Source: Pleomorphomonas sp. NRK KF1 (GTDB lineage Bacteria > Pseudomonadota > Alphaproteobacteria > Rhizobiales > Pleomorphomonadaceae). From it: 64,000 nucleotides of DNA. Of the stretch, positions 38,905-47,099 are shown piece after piece. The position numbers were made by a program, and so were the translations under genes. Position 1 is the stretch's first letter. Every line of letters starts with the position of its first letter. The stretch is from NCBI RefSeq assembly GCF_023721755.1, contig NZ_JAMDLH010000002.1, forward strand, positions 372,001 through 436,000. The letters run 5' to 3'. The notes under the pieces were generated by a model. The model was not told where the DNA came from and searched no databases. It saw only the letters and a program-made list of their open reading frames with translations.

Positions 38905-39105
38905 TTCAGGGATGGACGGCAGGTCTCCTGGCTCGCGGTTCATCGCCCGCGCCGCCTTCCCGGTCGTTGAGACCAGTGGCCGATGGCGCAAGCTCGCCGC
39001 TCACAGTTGCGGGGGCAGCCGCGGCCTCGGCTCGTCGAGCCGTTCCGCGTTCCCTTTTCACCTTCGTCTCCGAAGGACCGTCACGGGATCAGGTTTGGCA
39101 CCCGC
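38905..39105 (-). ncRNA. Cobalamin riboswitch
   Basis: Read on the minus strand, it begins near GGTGCCAAACC, contains GGTGAAAAGGGAACGC, then GCCCCCGCAACTGTGAGC, CCACTG and GGGAAGGC, and ends with the B12 box GAGCCAGGAGACCTGCC (38918-38934). These are the conserved blocks of the adenosylcobalamin-type riboswitch in the right order and spacing. A CCGGC-loop-GCCGG hairpin lies just downstream near 38888-38902. It precedes the BtuD/F/C-like operon, so high cobalamin should shut off import. Boundaries are approximate. Confidence 0.93.
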
Positions 39106-39124
39106 CTTGAGTCGGGTCAATGGC

Positions 39125-39146
39125 CGGACGGCGCATTCGCCGTCCG
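39125..39146. terminator. Hairpin between znuA and the cobalamin riboswitch
   Basis: CGGACGGCG and CGCCGTCCG form a perfect 9-bp GC-rich stem with a 4-nt loop, about 30 nt after the znuA stop. There is no real T-run on either strand, so it may act as a Rho-assisted terminator or a 3' end stabiliser isolating the zinc operon from the next one. Confidence 0.5.
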
Positions 39147-39175
39147 ACCCAGAGCATTTCCGATGTAGCCCGGAC

Positions 39176-40168
39176 TCACTTACTGATGCCGGCCACAACC
39201 TGGTCGACGTTGTATTTGAACAGCTTGAGGTAATCCGAAGCCGGGCCGTCCTTGGCCGACAGAGCCTCGACGTAGAGTTCGCCCCCCGGCTCCGCACCGG
39301 TGGCTTCGGCGATCTGACGAACGAGGCGCGGATCGTTCGAGCTCTCGAAGAAGTAGACCTTGATACCCTCCTTCTTGATCTGGTCGATCAGCTTGGCGAC
39401 GTCGCCGGCCGACGCCTCGGCCTCGGTCGAAATGCCGACGGGAGACAGGAAGGTGAGGCCGTAGTCGCGGCCGAAGTAGCCGAAGGCGTCGTGACTGATC
39501 AGCACCTTCCGCTTTTCCGCCGGGACGGCGTCGATCGCCTTGTGCGCGTAGGCGTCGAGGTCGGCCACCGCCTTGCCATAGCGCTCGGCATTGGCCTCAA
39601 TCGCACTGGCGTCCTCCGGATCCGCCTTCACCAGCGCCTTCTCGATATTCTGGACCCACACGCCGACATTGGCGGCGGAGTTCCAGACGTGCGGATCGCT
39701 AGCGGTCTCCTCGTCGGCGTGATCATGATCGGCGTCGGCATGCTCATGCTGATCGGCGCTGCCGCCGTCATGATCGTGACCATCCTCGTCATGGTCATGA
39801 TGGTGGTGATGATGGCCGCCGACGATCTCGCGCGGCTTTATGCCGTCGGAGACGACGACAAGGTCGCCCTTGTAGCCGGAGGCCGAAACGAGACGGTCGA
39901 GCCATCCTTCAAAGCCGAAGCCGCTGACGAACACCACGTCGGCGGAGGCCAGCTTCTTGGCATCGGCCGGCGACGGCTCGAACTCGTGTGGATCGCCGCC
40001 AGTGGGGACGAGGCTCGTCACTTCGACGTTGTCGCCACCGACATTCTTCACGACATCAGCGAGAATGTCGAAGCTGGCAACGACCTTGAGCGTCTTGGCC
40101 TCGGCAAGGCTTACCATGCCGAACAGGGTCGTGGCCGCAAGAAGGCCACAGGCAAGAGTCTTGATCAT
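39176..40168 (-). CDS. znuA: Zinc ABC transporter substrate-binding protein with His-rich loop
   Basis: 330 aa from ATG 40168 (AAGGA at 9 nt). Signal peptide, then a cluster A-I metal-binding fold. Candidate zinc ligands: His in TGGDPHEFEP (about 61), ASDPHVWN (about 160), ISHDAFGYF and a distal acidic residue. Residues about 119-152 are a His/Asp-rich loop (HHHHHHDHDEDGHDHD and on), the hallmark of high-affinity ZnuA. Last gene of the Zur operon, 20 nt after znuB. A second binding protein of this class without the loop is at 44017. Confidence 0.93.
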   Translation of the reverse strand: MIKTLACGLLAATTLFGMVSLAEAKTLKVVASFDILADVVKNVGGDNVEVTSLVPTGGDPHEFEPSPADAKKLASADVVFVSGFGFEGWLDRLVSASGYKGDLVVVSDGIKPREIVGGHHHHHHDHDEDGHDHDGGSADQHEHADADHDHADEETASDPHVWNSAANVGVWVQNIEKALVKADPEDASAIEANAERYGKAVADLDAYAHKAIDAVPAEKRKVLISHDAFGYFGRDYGLTFLSPVGISTEAEASAGDVAKLIDQIKKEGIKVYFFESSNDPRLVRQIAEATGAEPGGELYVEALSAKDGPASDYLKLFKYNVDQVVAGISK

Positions 40169-40188
40169 TCTAGATCGTCCTTTCGGGT

Positions 40189-41061
40189 TCAGCCCGCCAG
40201 ATGCGGGCGCTTGACAAACCGCTTCAGGGCGCCGGACGGACCGACGATCAGCGAGGCGGCATAGATGAGGGTCGCCACCAGCACGATGGTCGGACCCGAG
40301 GCAAAGCCGAGGTGATAGGAAGCAAGAAGGCCGACGACGCTGGAGGCAGCCGCGGTCAGCACCGACAGAGTCATCATCGCCGGCAGCGTCCGCGTCCACA
40401 GTTGCGCCACGGCCGCCGGCAGCATCATCATGCCGACAGCCATCAGCGTGCCAAGCGCCTGGAAGGCGGCGACGAGGTTGACGACAATGAGGAGCAGGAA
40501 CAGGATGTGATAGAGGCCACCGCGCCCGCCGACCGAACGCAGGAAGCCCGGATCGAAACACTCGGCCACCAGCGGTCGATAGATCAGCGCCAGCGTCACC
40601 AGGCTGAAGCTGGCGATGGCGGCGATCAGAAGGAGAGCCGGCGGATCGATGGCGAGAATACTGCCGAACAGCACGTGCAGCAGATCGCGGTTCGACCCGG
40701 CCAGCGACACGATCAGCACGCCGAGAGCCAGCGAAGCCAGGTAGAAAGTGGCAAAACTCGCATCCTCGCGCAGAACCGTCGTACGGGTGACGAGGCCCGA
40801 CAGCAGCGATACCATCAGGCCGGCAACGAGCCCGCCGAGTCCCATGGCAAGAAGCGAGTAACCGCCGGCCGCCAGAAATCCGATCGCCGCACCCGGCAGG
40901 ACCGCGTGGCTCATGGCATCGCCGACCAGACTCATCCGACGGAGCATCAGGAGCACGCCCACCGGTCCCGATCCGACACCCAACAACAGGCAGGCGACCA
41001 GGGCGCGACGCATGAAGCCATAGTCGGCGAACGGGGTGATCAGCAGGTCCTGGAGGGTCAT
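40189..41061 (-). CDS. znuB: Zinc ABC transporter permease
   Basis: 290 aa from ATG 41061, with GGAGG at 7 nt, overlapping the ATPase stop (ATGA). ABC-3 family with about eight membrane helices; characteristic LMLRRMSLVGDAMSHAVLPG (the cytoplasmic coupling helix) and GTLMAVGMMMLPAAVAQLWT. Moves zinc across the inner membrane with ZnuC. Confidence 0.93.
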   Translation of the reverse strand: MTLQDLLITPFADYGFMRRALVACLLLGVGSGPVGVLLMLRRMSLVGDAMSHAVLPGAAIGFLAAGGYSLLAMGLGGLVAGLMVSLLSGLVTRTTVLREDASFATFYLASLALGVLIVSLAGSNRDLLHVLFGSILAIDPPALLLIAAIASFSLVTLALIYRPLVAECFDPGFLRSVGGRGGLYHILFLLLIVVNLVAAFQALGTLMAVGMMMLPAAVAQLWTRTLPAMMTLSVLTAAASSVVGLLASYHLGFASGPTIVLVATLIYAASLIVGPSGALKRFVKRPHLAG

Positions 41062-41813
41062 GCCGCGTCCTCCGCCCGGAGATCGCAAACCGGCGCGTCT
41101 TCATGCCAACGCTCGGCAAGAGCATTGGCCGCCGAAAGGTTGGCCGGCGACAGCGCCTCGACGCTCGCTCCCCAACTCACGCAGGAACGGGCTAGAAGCA
41201 ACGTGCGGGGGAAGTGACGGCGGATCTGCTCATGGTCGTGCAACACGGCGATCACGGTGTGTCCCTCGCCGTGCCAGCGGCCGACGAGCGCAAGAAGATC
41301 CGCAGTGGTGCGGGCGTCCACGGCGGTGAAGGGCTCGTCGAGCAGGATGACCGCGGCGTCCTGCAGAAGCAGGCGGGCGAACAGCACGCGCTGGAACTGG
41401 CCGCTCGACAGCTGTCCGACAGGTCGAGCGGCAAAGCCATCGAGGCGCACGGCAGAAAGCGCCTCCTCCCCTGCCCGCCTCAAGGCGCGCGACACGCAGC
41501 CGAAGGCGCCGGTGCGCCGCCAGGCACCGAGCAGCACGGTGTCGAGCACGCTGATCGGGAAGCGCCGCTCGATCTCGGCGGCTTGCGGCAGATAGCCGAT
41601 CTCGCGCCGGTCGAGATGCTCGAAGAGGATCGAACCGCCGGCCGGCTTGAGGTCGCCAACGATTGCCTTGACCAACGTCGACTTGCCGGCGCCGTTGGCG
41701 CCCGCGATGGCGGTCAAGCTTCCCGGTTCGAAGCTGCCCGTCAGATGATGAACGGCGGGGTGGCCATCATAGGCAACGGTAAGGTCCTTGAGGTGAATGG
41801 TCGGGCCGGTCAT
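41058..41813 (-). CDS. znuC: Zinc ABC transporter ATP-binding protein
   Basis: 251 aa. Walker A AGANGAGKSTLVKAI, Q-loop YLPQAAEIER, signature QLSSGQFQRVLFARLL (LSSGQ variant), Walker B VILLDEPFTAVD, H-loop AVLHDHEQI. The short C-terminus lacks a His-rich tail. Its start overlaps the stop of the 54-aa gene (ATGA) and its end overlaps znuB, giving tight translational coupling. Confidence 0.92.
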   Translation of the reverse strand: MTGPTIHLKDLTVAYDGHPAVHHLTGSFEPGSLTAIAGANGAGKSTLVKAIVGDLKPAGGSILFEHLDRREIGYLPQAAEIERRFPISVLDTVLLGAWRRTGAFGCVSRALRRAGEEALSAVRLDGFAARPVGQLSSGQFQRVLFARLLLQDAAVILLDEPFTAVDARTTADLLALVGRWHGEGHTVIAVLHDHEQIRRHFPRTLLLARSCVSWGASVEALSPANLSAANALAERWHEDAPVCDLRAEDAA

Positions 41814-41974
41814 GGCAGGATCACCGCCCAGGCCACCAGCAGCCAGAGCAGCGCGAGCAGGGCGGACACGCCCAGCACGCGATGGCCGGCGCCGGCCGAC
41901 AGCCAGCTCAATGGCGATGACGGAGCAGCCGGCGCGACACTGGCCACCTCAATCGGTGTAGGCGAGGATTTCAC
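41810..41974 (-). CDS. 54-aa single-span membrane protein in the zinc operon
   Basis: A short gene that automatic size cut-offs would miss. GTG 41974 has GGAGAG at 7 nt, and the TGA stop overlaps the znuC ATG. The N-terminal half is polar and Ala/Pro-rich (KSSPTPIEVASVAPAAPSS); the C-terminal half is one hydrophobic segment (VLGVSALLALLWLLVAWAVI) ending LP. No homologue recognised. Coupling to znuC on one side and a 3-nt gap to the 98-aa gene on the other argue that it is translated. It could be a small subunit or anchor of the ZnuBC complex; that is inference. Confidence 0.65.
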   Translation of the reverse strand: MKSSPTPIEVASVAPAAPSSPLSWLSAGAGHRVLGVSALLALLWLLVAWAVILP

Positions 41975-41977
41975 GCT

Positions 41978-42274
41978 TCAACTCTCCATCTGGGAACCGG
42001 ATCGGCCGCCGGCGACGGCGGCGCGGATGTCGTCGGCGGAGACATCCGCCGCCGGCTTGGCAAACCGCAGGACGCGCAGATCGCCGGCCGTGACGTCGAT
42101 CAGCACAAGCGTTTCGGCGCCTTCACAATCGGAGTGTCGGCAAGCCACCTCGGAGACGGCGATGGAAACGTCGTCATCGAAGCCGACGGTGTCCCGCACC
42201 AGGACCTTGAGCTGCCCGCTCGCGCTGGCGGCGGCGCGCGGCCGCCGGGGGGCGAAAGGGTTGAGGAAACTCAA
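41978..42274 (-). CDS. 98-aa protein with AC-x4-C-x3-ET motif, CobW-associated
   Basis: Starts at TTG 42274, overlapping the cobW stop (TTGA), since the frame offers no closer ATG. After a basic N-terminus ([15 protein letters not shown]) comes [60 protein letters not shown]. The two cysteines and the KP...V segment look like a small conserved family that accompanies COG0523 GTPases in proteobacteria, but I cannot name it. Likely cytoplasmic; metal binding through the cysteines is plausible. TTG start is less certain than the frame. Confidence 0.7.
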   Translation of the reverse strand: MSFLNPFAPRRPRAAASASGQLKVLVRDTVGFDDDVSIAVSEVACRHSDCEGAETLVLIDVTAGDLRVLRFAKPAADVSADDIRAAVAGGRSGSQMES

Positions 42275-43245
42275 TGGACACCGAGCCTGACGACGGTGCG
42301 CTCGAAGCCGGCTCGCAACACGTCCATCGGCAGGTCGCGGCCGATGAAGACGAGGCGCGATCGCCGTGGCTCGCCGGGCTTCCACCTGCGGCCGTGGTCG
42401 CCCTCGATCAGCATGTGAACGCTCTGGATGGTGTAGCGATCGGGGTCGTCGGCGAAGGCGATGATGCCTTTCATGCGGAGGATGTCGCCGCCGAGCTTCT
42501 GGGCCGTGTCGCCAATCCAGGGAAGGAAAAGGGCCGGATCGATCGGGTCGTCGGAGACCAGCGACAGGCTCGACACCGCCGTGTCGTGATCATGCTCGTG
42601 ATCGCCATCCAGGAACTCCGGCTCGATTTCAAGAATGCGATCGAGATTGAAGGCGTCGCGGCCGAGAACCCGATCGAGTGGGATGTCGCAGCGAGCCGTC
42701 TCCTCGATCGTCGCCGTCGGATTGAGGCCGCGCAGTTGCCGGCGCAGGGCGGCGAGCTCGTCGCTCGACACAAGATCCGTTTTGTTGATCAGGAGTATGT
42801 CGGCGAAGGCGGCCTGCTCCGCCGCTTCGGGCGTATCGCGGCTGGCACCGGGAAAATGGCGCGCATCGACGACGGTGACGATGGCGTCGAGACGGGTGTC
42901 TCGTCGCACGTCCGGATCCATGAAGAAAGTCTGCGCTACAGGCGCCGGATCGGCGAGACCGGTGGTTTCGATCAGGATGCCGTCGAACTGCCCCTTGCGC
43001 TTCATCAGGCCGTCGATGATGCGGATGAGATCGCCGCGCACGGTGCAGCAGATGCAGCCGTTGTTCATCTCGAACACTTCCTCGTCACTGTCGACGACGA
43101 GGTCGTTGTCGATTCCGACTTCGCCGAACTCGTTGACGATGACGGCATAGCGCTTGCCGTGCGGCTCGCTGAGGATACGGTTGAGCAGCGTCGTCTTGCC
43201 GGCGCCGAGAAAGCCGGCGAGCACCGTTACGGGAATCGCAGTCAT
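42271..43245 (-). CDS. CobW/COG0523-family GTP-binding metallochaperone (Zur-linked)
   Basis: 324 aa from ATG 43245, GGAAGAG at 8 nt. G1 motif [16 protein letters not shown], switch [13 protein letters not shown], the CxCC metal site NNGCICCTV, Walker B-like [11 protein letters not shown]4 NKTDLV, then a short His/Asp stretch DGDHEHDHD and a C-terminal CobW_C domain. COG0523 proteins next to zur deliver zinc to client enzymes during scarcity. Despite the name it is not a cobalamin biosynthesis gene in this setting. Second gene of the Zur operon. Confidence 0.92.
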   Translation of the reverse strand: MTAIPVTVLAGFLGAGKTTLLNRILSEPHGKRYAVIVNEFGEVGIDNDLVVDSDEEVFEMNNGCICCTVRGDLIRIIDGLMKRKGQFDGILIETTGLADPAPVAQTFFMDPDVRRDTRLDAIVTVVDARHFPGASRDTPEAAEQAAFADILLINKTDLVSSDELAALRRQLRGLNPTATIEETARCDIPLDRVLGRDAFNLDRILEIEPEFLDGDHEHDHDTAVSSLSLVSDDPIDPALFLPWIGDTAQKLGGDILRMKGIIAFADDPDRYTIQSVHMLIEGDHGRRWKPGEPRRSRLVFIGRDLPMDVLRAGFERTVVRLGVH

Positions 43246-43249
43246 ATGG

Positions 43250-43690
43250 TCATCTCTTCCGTTGTTGGCGAAGGTCGGGCTTCGGCGGTTCGGCGGCTGG
43301 CCGGCAGTCCTCACAAAACCCGTGCAACTCAAGGGAAAGCGATCGAACGTCGAAGTCGTTGACCTCGTGCGCCATCGCCCGGGTCAGGCCGGTATCCCAA
43401 AATGGTTCAACCGCACCACAGCGATCGCAGATGGCAACCCCCAGGGTCTTCTCCGCCCGCTCGGCGACGCCGGGGACGAAGGGAACGGCGATGAAGGCGT
43501 TGAGACTTTCGACGCGATGCACCATGCCGACCGCCTGCAGACGGTCGAGGGCACGATAGACCGTCATGGCGGCATTGACCCCGTGTGGGCGCAGGGTGGC
43601 GAGCATCTCGTAAGCCTTGAGCGGCCGACCGGCCCTCTGGAGGCAGTCCAGCACCAAACCTGCGATCCGTTCACCACTCTGCCGCGCCAT
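43250..43690 (-). CDS. zur: Fur-family zinc uptake regulator Zur
   Basis: 146 aa. N-terminal winged helix ([37 protein letters not shown]) and C-terminal dimer domain with structural zinc cysteines CDRCG and CEDC, plus H-rich [10 protein letters not shown] and LELHG. This Cys pattern and a zinc-transport operon support Zur rather than Fur or PerR. First gene of the operon, with a Zur box 45 nt before its start, so it is autoregulated. Confidence 0.93.
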   Translation of the reverse strand: MARQSGERIAGLVLDCLQRAGRPLKAYEMLATLRPHGVNAAMTVYRALDRLQAVGMVHRVESLNAFIAVPFVPGVAERAEKTLGVAICDRCGAVEPFWDTGLTRAMAHEVNDFDVRSLSLELHGFCEDCRPAAEPPKPDLRQQRKR

Positions 43691-43734
43691 TTCTCATCTC
43701 GCCCCACGACCGATACCGCCGGACAAAGTTAGGT

Positions 43735-43751
43735 AACGTTATAACATAACA
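43735..43751. promoter_or_regulatory. Zur box controlling the zur-cobW-znuCBA operon
   Basis: AACGTTATAACATAACA, containing the palindromic core GTTATAAC typical of alphaproteobacterial Zur sites. Identical over 17 nt to the second site at 43882-43898. Confidence 0.85.
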
Positions 43752-43881
43752 TTTGCAAGCCATTTTGAGTGTGCGAGTGCGTAGTGTCGCCAATCCCACC
43801 GGTGCAGGGGTGGCAGCACGCGACTGCAGTTGGTGAAAAAACCTCCCCTCGGGTTGCCATCGCTCGGCTGTCCATATATGC

Positions 43882-43898
43882 AACGTTATAACATAACA
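43882..43898. promoter_or_regulatory. Zur box controlling the aztC-aztD/zinT operon
   Basis: Identical 17-nt AACGTTATAACATAACA, same orientation as the first box, 119 nt before the aztC-like ATG 44017. Two separate boxes 147 nt apart imply that the two operons have independent but co-repressed promoters. Confidence 0.85.
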
Positions 43899-44016
43899 CT
43901 TGTCATCCGAGATCCCGGCAGTCGCAAACGCCGTGCTCTTGGAATTCAGGCTGTTGACCATCAGGCGATTGCGACGCGGCCATCGAGCTATGCGCGTCAA
44001 ACACGGGAGCCCAGTC

Positions 44017-44952
44017 ATGCACACGTCGAAAACGCTCCTGGCCACGCTGATCTTCTCGACGCTCCTTCCGGGCATGACGCCTTCCTCGGCAACGGGGACG
44101 CTGGAGGTCGTTGCGAGCTTTTCCATCATCGGCGATTTCGCACGCGAGGTCGGTGGCGACAGGATCAACCTGCGAACCGTGGTCGGGCCGAATGGCGACG
44201 CGCATGTTCACAACCCGAAACCATCCGATGCGATCGCCATGGCCGGCGCGGATGTCATCCTGGTCAACGGGCTTCAGTTCGAAGGGTTTCTCACGCGCCT
44301 GATCGAGGCCAGCGGGACGTCGGCTCCAGTCATGGAGCTCACGCAAGGCGCGGAGATCATCCGGGACCCGGCGGGTGGACACTACCACTACTATAACGGC
44401 AAAGCCGTCTTTCACGAGGCGGCTTTCGATCCACACGCCTGGCAATCGGTCGCGAACGCGAAAATCTACGTGACGAACATCGCAGCGGCTTTCTGCGATG
44501 CCGACAGCGCCGGTTGCGACGCGTACCGATCCAACGCCGCCGATTACCTCGATCGGCTCTCGAAGCTCGACGACGAGATCAGAGCGCGGATCGCTGCCAT
44601 CCCGCGACATCGCCGCACGGTCGTCGTGGCTCACAACGCCTTTCGATACTTCGAGCGCGAATATGGCCTGACCTTCCTGTCACCGGTGGGCGTTTCAACC
44701 GAATCCGAAGCCTCCGCCGCCGATGTCGCCGGCATCGTGCAGGAAATGCGGGACAGGCGCGCGGCGGCGGTCTTTGCCGAGAACATCGCCGATGCGCGCC
44801 TCGTGGAACAGATCGCCGCCGAAGCCGGCCTTGAGCTTGGCGGCGTCCTCTACTCCGACGCGCTCTCCGACAGCGCCGGGCCGGCCCCGACCTATGTCGA
44901 AATGATGCGGCACAACGCCAGGACCATCAGCCAGACGGTTGTCGGTCCCTGA
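44017..44952 (+). CDS. aztC: AztC-like zinc substrate-binding protein
   Basis: 311 aa from ATG 44017 (GGGAG at 7 nt); a longer reading from 43990 would spoil the signal peptide. Secreted by Sec (LLATLIFSTLLPGMTPSSA). Cluster A-I fold: GDAHVHNPKPSD, AFDPHAWQSVANAKIYV, VVAHNAFRYFEREYGLTFLSPVGVSTESEASA and a distal acidic site YSDALSDSAG. Instead of a long His loop it has a short GGHYHYYNG segment, as in Paracoccus AztC, which receives zinc from the chaperone AztD. The chaperone-type gene follows directly. It has no dedicated ATPase or permease here and could share ZnuBC. Confidence 0.88.
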   Translation: MHTSKTLLATLIFSTLLPGMTPSSATGTLEVVASFSIIGDFAREVGGDRINLRTVVGPNGDAHVHNPKPSDAIAMAGADVILVNGLQFEGFLTRLIEASGTSAPVMELTQGAEIIRDPAGGHYHYYNGKAVFHEAAFDPHAWQSVANAKIYVTNIAAAFCDADSAGCDAYRSNAADYLDRLSKLDDEIRARIAAIPRHRRTVVVAHNAFRYFEREYGLTFLSPVGVSTESEASAADVAGIVQEMRDRRAAAVFAENIADARLVEQIAAEAGLELGGVLYSDALSDSAGPAPTYVEMMRHNARTISQTVVGP

Positions 44953-45006
44953 TCGGCGCCGCGCTGCGAATGACCTCATCTTTAGCAACCTGAAAAGGAT
45001 ATCACC

Positions 45007-46785
45007 ATGAGATTACATTTGTTTTCGGCCTCCGTGGCAGCGGTTGCGCTGGGATTGGCAGGCAGCGCCCTTGCCGATGACGACGTGACGGCGTGGCGAC
45101 TTTTCGTCTCGGATCACGAAAAGCCCATGGTCACCGTCATCGATGCGCTTGATGGCGACACACTCGACACGTTCACGCTCAAGGGGCCGGCCACGCTCTA
45201 TCGGAGCGAGACTGGCGAGACGGTTTTTGCCGTTCAGGGGAGCGCTGGCGAAGTCTCGGCCATCTTCACGGGCATTGCCTTCCACGATCACGGAGATCAT
45301 GGCGATATCGACATTGATGATCCGAAGCTGCTCGACTTTTCCCTTTCGGGCGGGAAACCGGGACATTTCGTCGAACGTCAGGGCAAAGTGGCCCAATGGT
45401 TCGATGGTGAAGACACGGTCCGGCTGTTCGACGAAAAGGCGGTTCTCGGCGGACAGTCGAGCTTTCGCGCCGTCAACGTGACAGCCCCTCACCACGGCGT
45501 CGCCGTCCCCTATGACGACCATGCCGTCGTGACGATCCCTAATCCGGAAGATGCATCCAAGCGGCCCATCGGCGCGCGCATCGTCGAAGGCGACGGCCAG
45601 CAGGTCGGCGAGGATATCCCCTGCCCTGGCCTTCACGGCTCGGCCGGCTCCGGCAACATCCATGCGTTGGCCTGCGACACGGGCCTGCTCCTGATCACGC
45701 AGGCCGGCAATACCCCGGAGATCAGGCACCTGCCCTACTCGCCATCGCTGCCGGAGGGCAGCGCGTCCACGCTCATCGGGGGCAAGGGACTGCAATACTT
45801 CGTCGGCAACTACGGTGCCGATCGCATCATTCTCGTCGATCCCTCGGCAACGGAAGCCTTCCGTCTGGTGCAGCTCCCGACGCGTCGAGTCCACTTCGCC
45901 GTCGATCCGATCCGTGCGCGGTTTGCTTATGTCTTCACCGAGGACGGTCAGCTGCACCAGGTTGATATTCTGAAGGGCGAGATTACCAAATCCATGCGGA
46001 TTACCGATCCCTATTCGATGGACGGCCACTGGAGCGATCCTCGACCGCGCATCACGGTTGCCGACGACAAGATCGTCGTCACCGACCCGTTGAGCAGCAC
46101 GCTTCATCTGATCGATGCCGTGCAGTTCACCCAGGCGGGCGAAATCCCTCTCGAAGGCAAGCCGTTCAACATCGTCGCCGTTGGCGGTTCCGGCAAGATG
46201 CACGGCCATGGCGATGATCACGGTCACCATCATGCCCACGATCACGGGGACTCCCAAATTTCCAAGGGTTATTTCGAGGACAGCCAGGTCCAGGCGCGGG
46301 CGTTATCGGACTGGGCCGGAGACTGGCAATCGGTCTATCCCTATCTGCAGGACGGGACGCTCGATCAGGTCATGGCCCACAAGGCCGAAAGCGGCGACAA
46401 GAGCGCCGAGGACTACAAGGCCTATTATGAGATCGGCTACAAGACCGATGTCGAGCGCATCACGATTGAGGGGGACACGGTTACGTTCTTCCGCAGCGGC
46501 AAGCCGATAGAAGCCCGCTATGCTGACGACGGCCTCGAAATCCTGACTTACGCCAAGGGTAATCGCGGCGTGCGCTTCATCTTCAAGAAAATCGAAGGCG
46601 ACGCCGACGCTCCGCAGTTCATCCAGTTCAGCGATCACAGGATCGCGCCCGCTTCAGCCGACCACTATCACCTCTATTGGGGCAACGATCGCGCAGCGCT
46701 GCTGAAGGAAGTGACGAACTGGCCGACCTACTATCCATCCTCGCTGGATTCGAAGGAGATCGCGGAGGAGATGATGGCACACTAA
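45007..46785 (+). CDS. AztD-type zinc chaperone fused to ZinT
   Basis: 592 aa from ATG 45007 (AAGGA at 7 nt). Signal peptide to about residue 23. Residues about 24-395 match the AztD beta-propeller chaperone, with N-terminal DDDVTAWRLFVSD, the His/Asp patch IAFHDHGDHGDIDIDD near 95-110, and CPGLHGSAGSGNIHALACDTG. Residues about 399-414 are a His linker (HGHGDDHGHHHAHDHGD). Residues about 420-592 are a whole ZinT domain: KGYFEDSQVQARALSDWAGD, YPYLQDGTLDQVM, ILTYAKGNRGVRFIFKK and SDHRIAPASADHYHLYWG, which keeps the three zinc His of ZinT. Periplasmic. AztD loads zinc onto AztC; ZinT buffers zinc under starvation, so this protein should do both. Zur-controlled with aztC. Confidence 0.9.
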   Translation: MRLHLFSASVAAVALGLAGSALADDDVTAWRLFVSDHEKPMVTVIDALDGDTLDTFTLKGPATLYRSETGETVFAVQGSAGEVSAIFTGIAFHDHGDHGDIDIDDPKLLDFSLSGGKPGHFVERQGKVAQWFDGEDTVRLFDEKAVLGGQSSFRAVNVTAPHHGVAVPYDDHAVVTIPNPEDASKRPIGARIVEGDGQQVGEDIPCPGLHGSAGSGNIHALACDTGLLLITQAGNTPEIRHLPYSPSLPEGSASTLIGGKGLQYFVGNYGADRIILVDPSATEAFRLVQLPTRRVHFAVDPIRARFAYVFTEDGQLHQVDILKGEITKSMRITDPYSMDGHWSDPRPRITVADDKIVVTDPLSSTLHLIDAVQFTQAGEIPLEGKPFNIVAVGGSGKMHGHGDDHGHHHAHDHGDSQISKGYFEDSQVQARALSDWAGDWQSVYPYLQDGTLDQVMAHKAESGDKSAEDYKAYYEIGYKTDVERITIEGDTVTFFRSGKPIEARYADDGLEILTYAKGNRGVRFIFKKIEGDADAPQFIQFSDHRIAPASADHYHLYWGNDRAALLKEVTNWPTYYPSSLDSKEIAEEMMAH

Positions 46786-47099
46786 CAGTCACTATCCGAC
46801 CGGAGTGAAGCGAAGACTGGCAGGATGATCCATCGGAAACAATCACATAGGTGACGATCTCATTCAAAGAGATCGGATAGCGCCCAAACCTCGGTCTTCC
46901 TCCGCTTCATAATAATAGCTGACTGAACGCGTGTCCGTCGGCTTTCGGTCAATGCAGCGAGCTTTCGGACAAGAGGCGCCCGATCAGACGACAGGTGCTT
47001 TCACGCCGCATGATGGTTGCGGGCTACTAGCCCCCCCCCCGCTTTGAACAAGCGACACTAACTACTTGTTTTCTTAGGGCAGGATAAACCTGCAAAAAC
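46786..47099. other. Intergenic region downstream of the aztD-zinT fusion
   Basis: About 314 bp with no credible gene. Contains a hairpin CGATCTC-attcaaa-GAGATCG (46855-46875) that may end the zinc operon, a run of ten C (47031-47040) and a 10-nt match to the 3' end of the adjacent tRNA (TGGTTGCGGG, 47014-47023). Composition is less GC-rich than flanking genes. Confidence 0.5.

Noticed and set aside
39726-39812. Simple repeat of CAT/ATG triplets that looked like a microsatellite
   Set aside because: It is the His/Asp-rich loop of znuA read on the opposite strand.
38780-40264. 494-codon plus-strand frame across the riboswitch and znuA
   Set aside because: Overlaps the cobalamin riboswitch and is antisense to znuA; the runs of hydrophobic residues come from the reverse of the His-rich loop.
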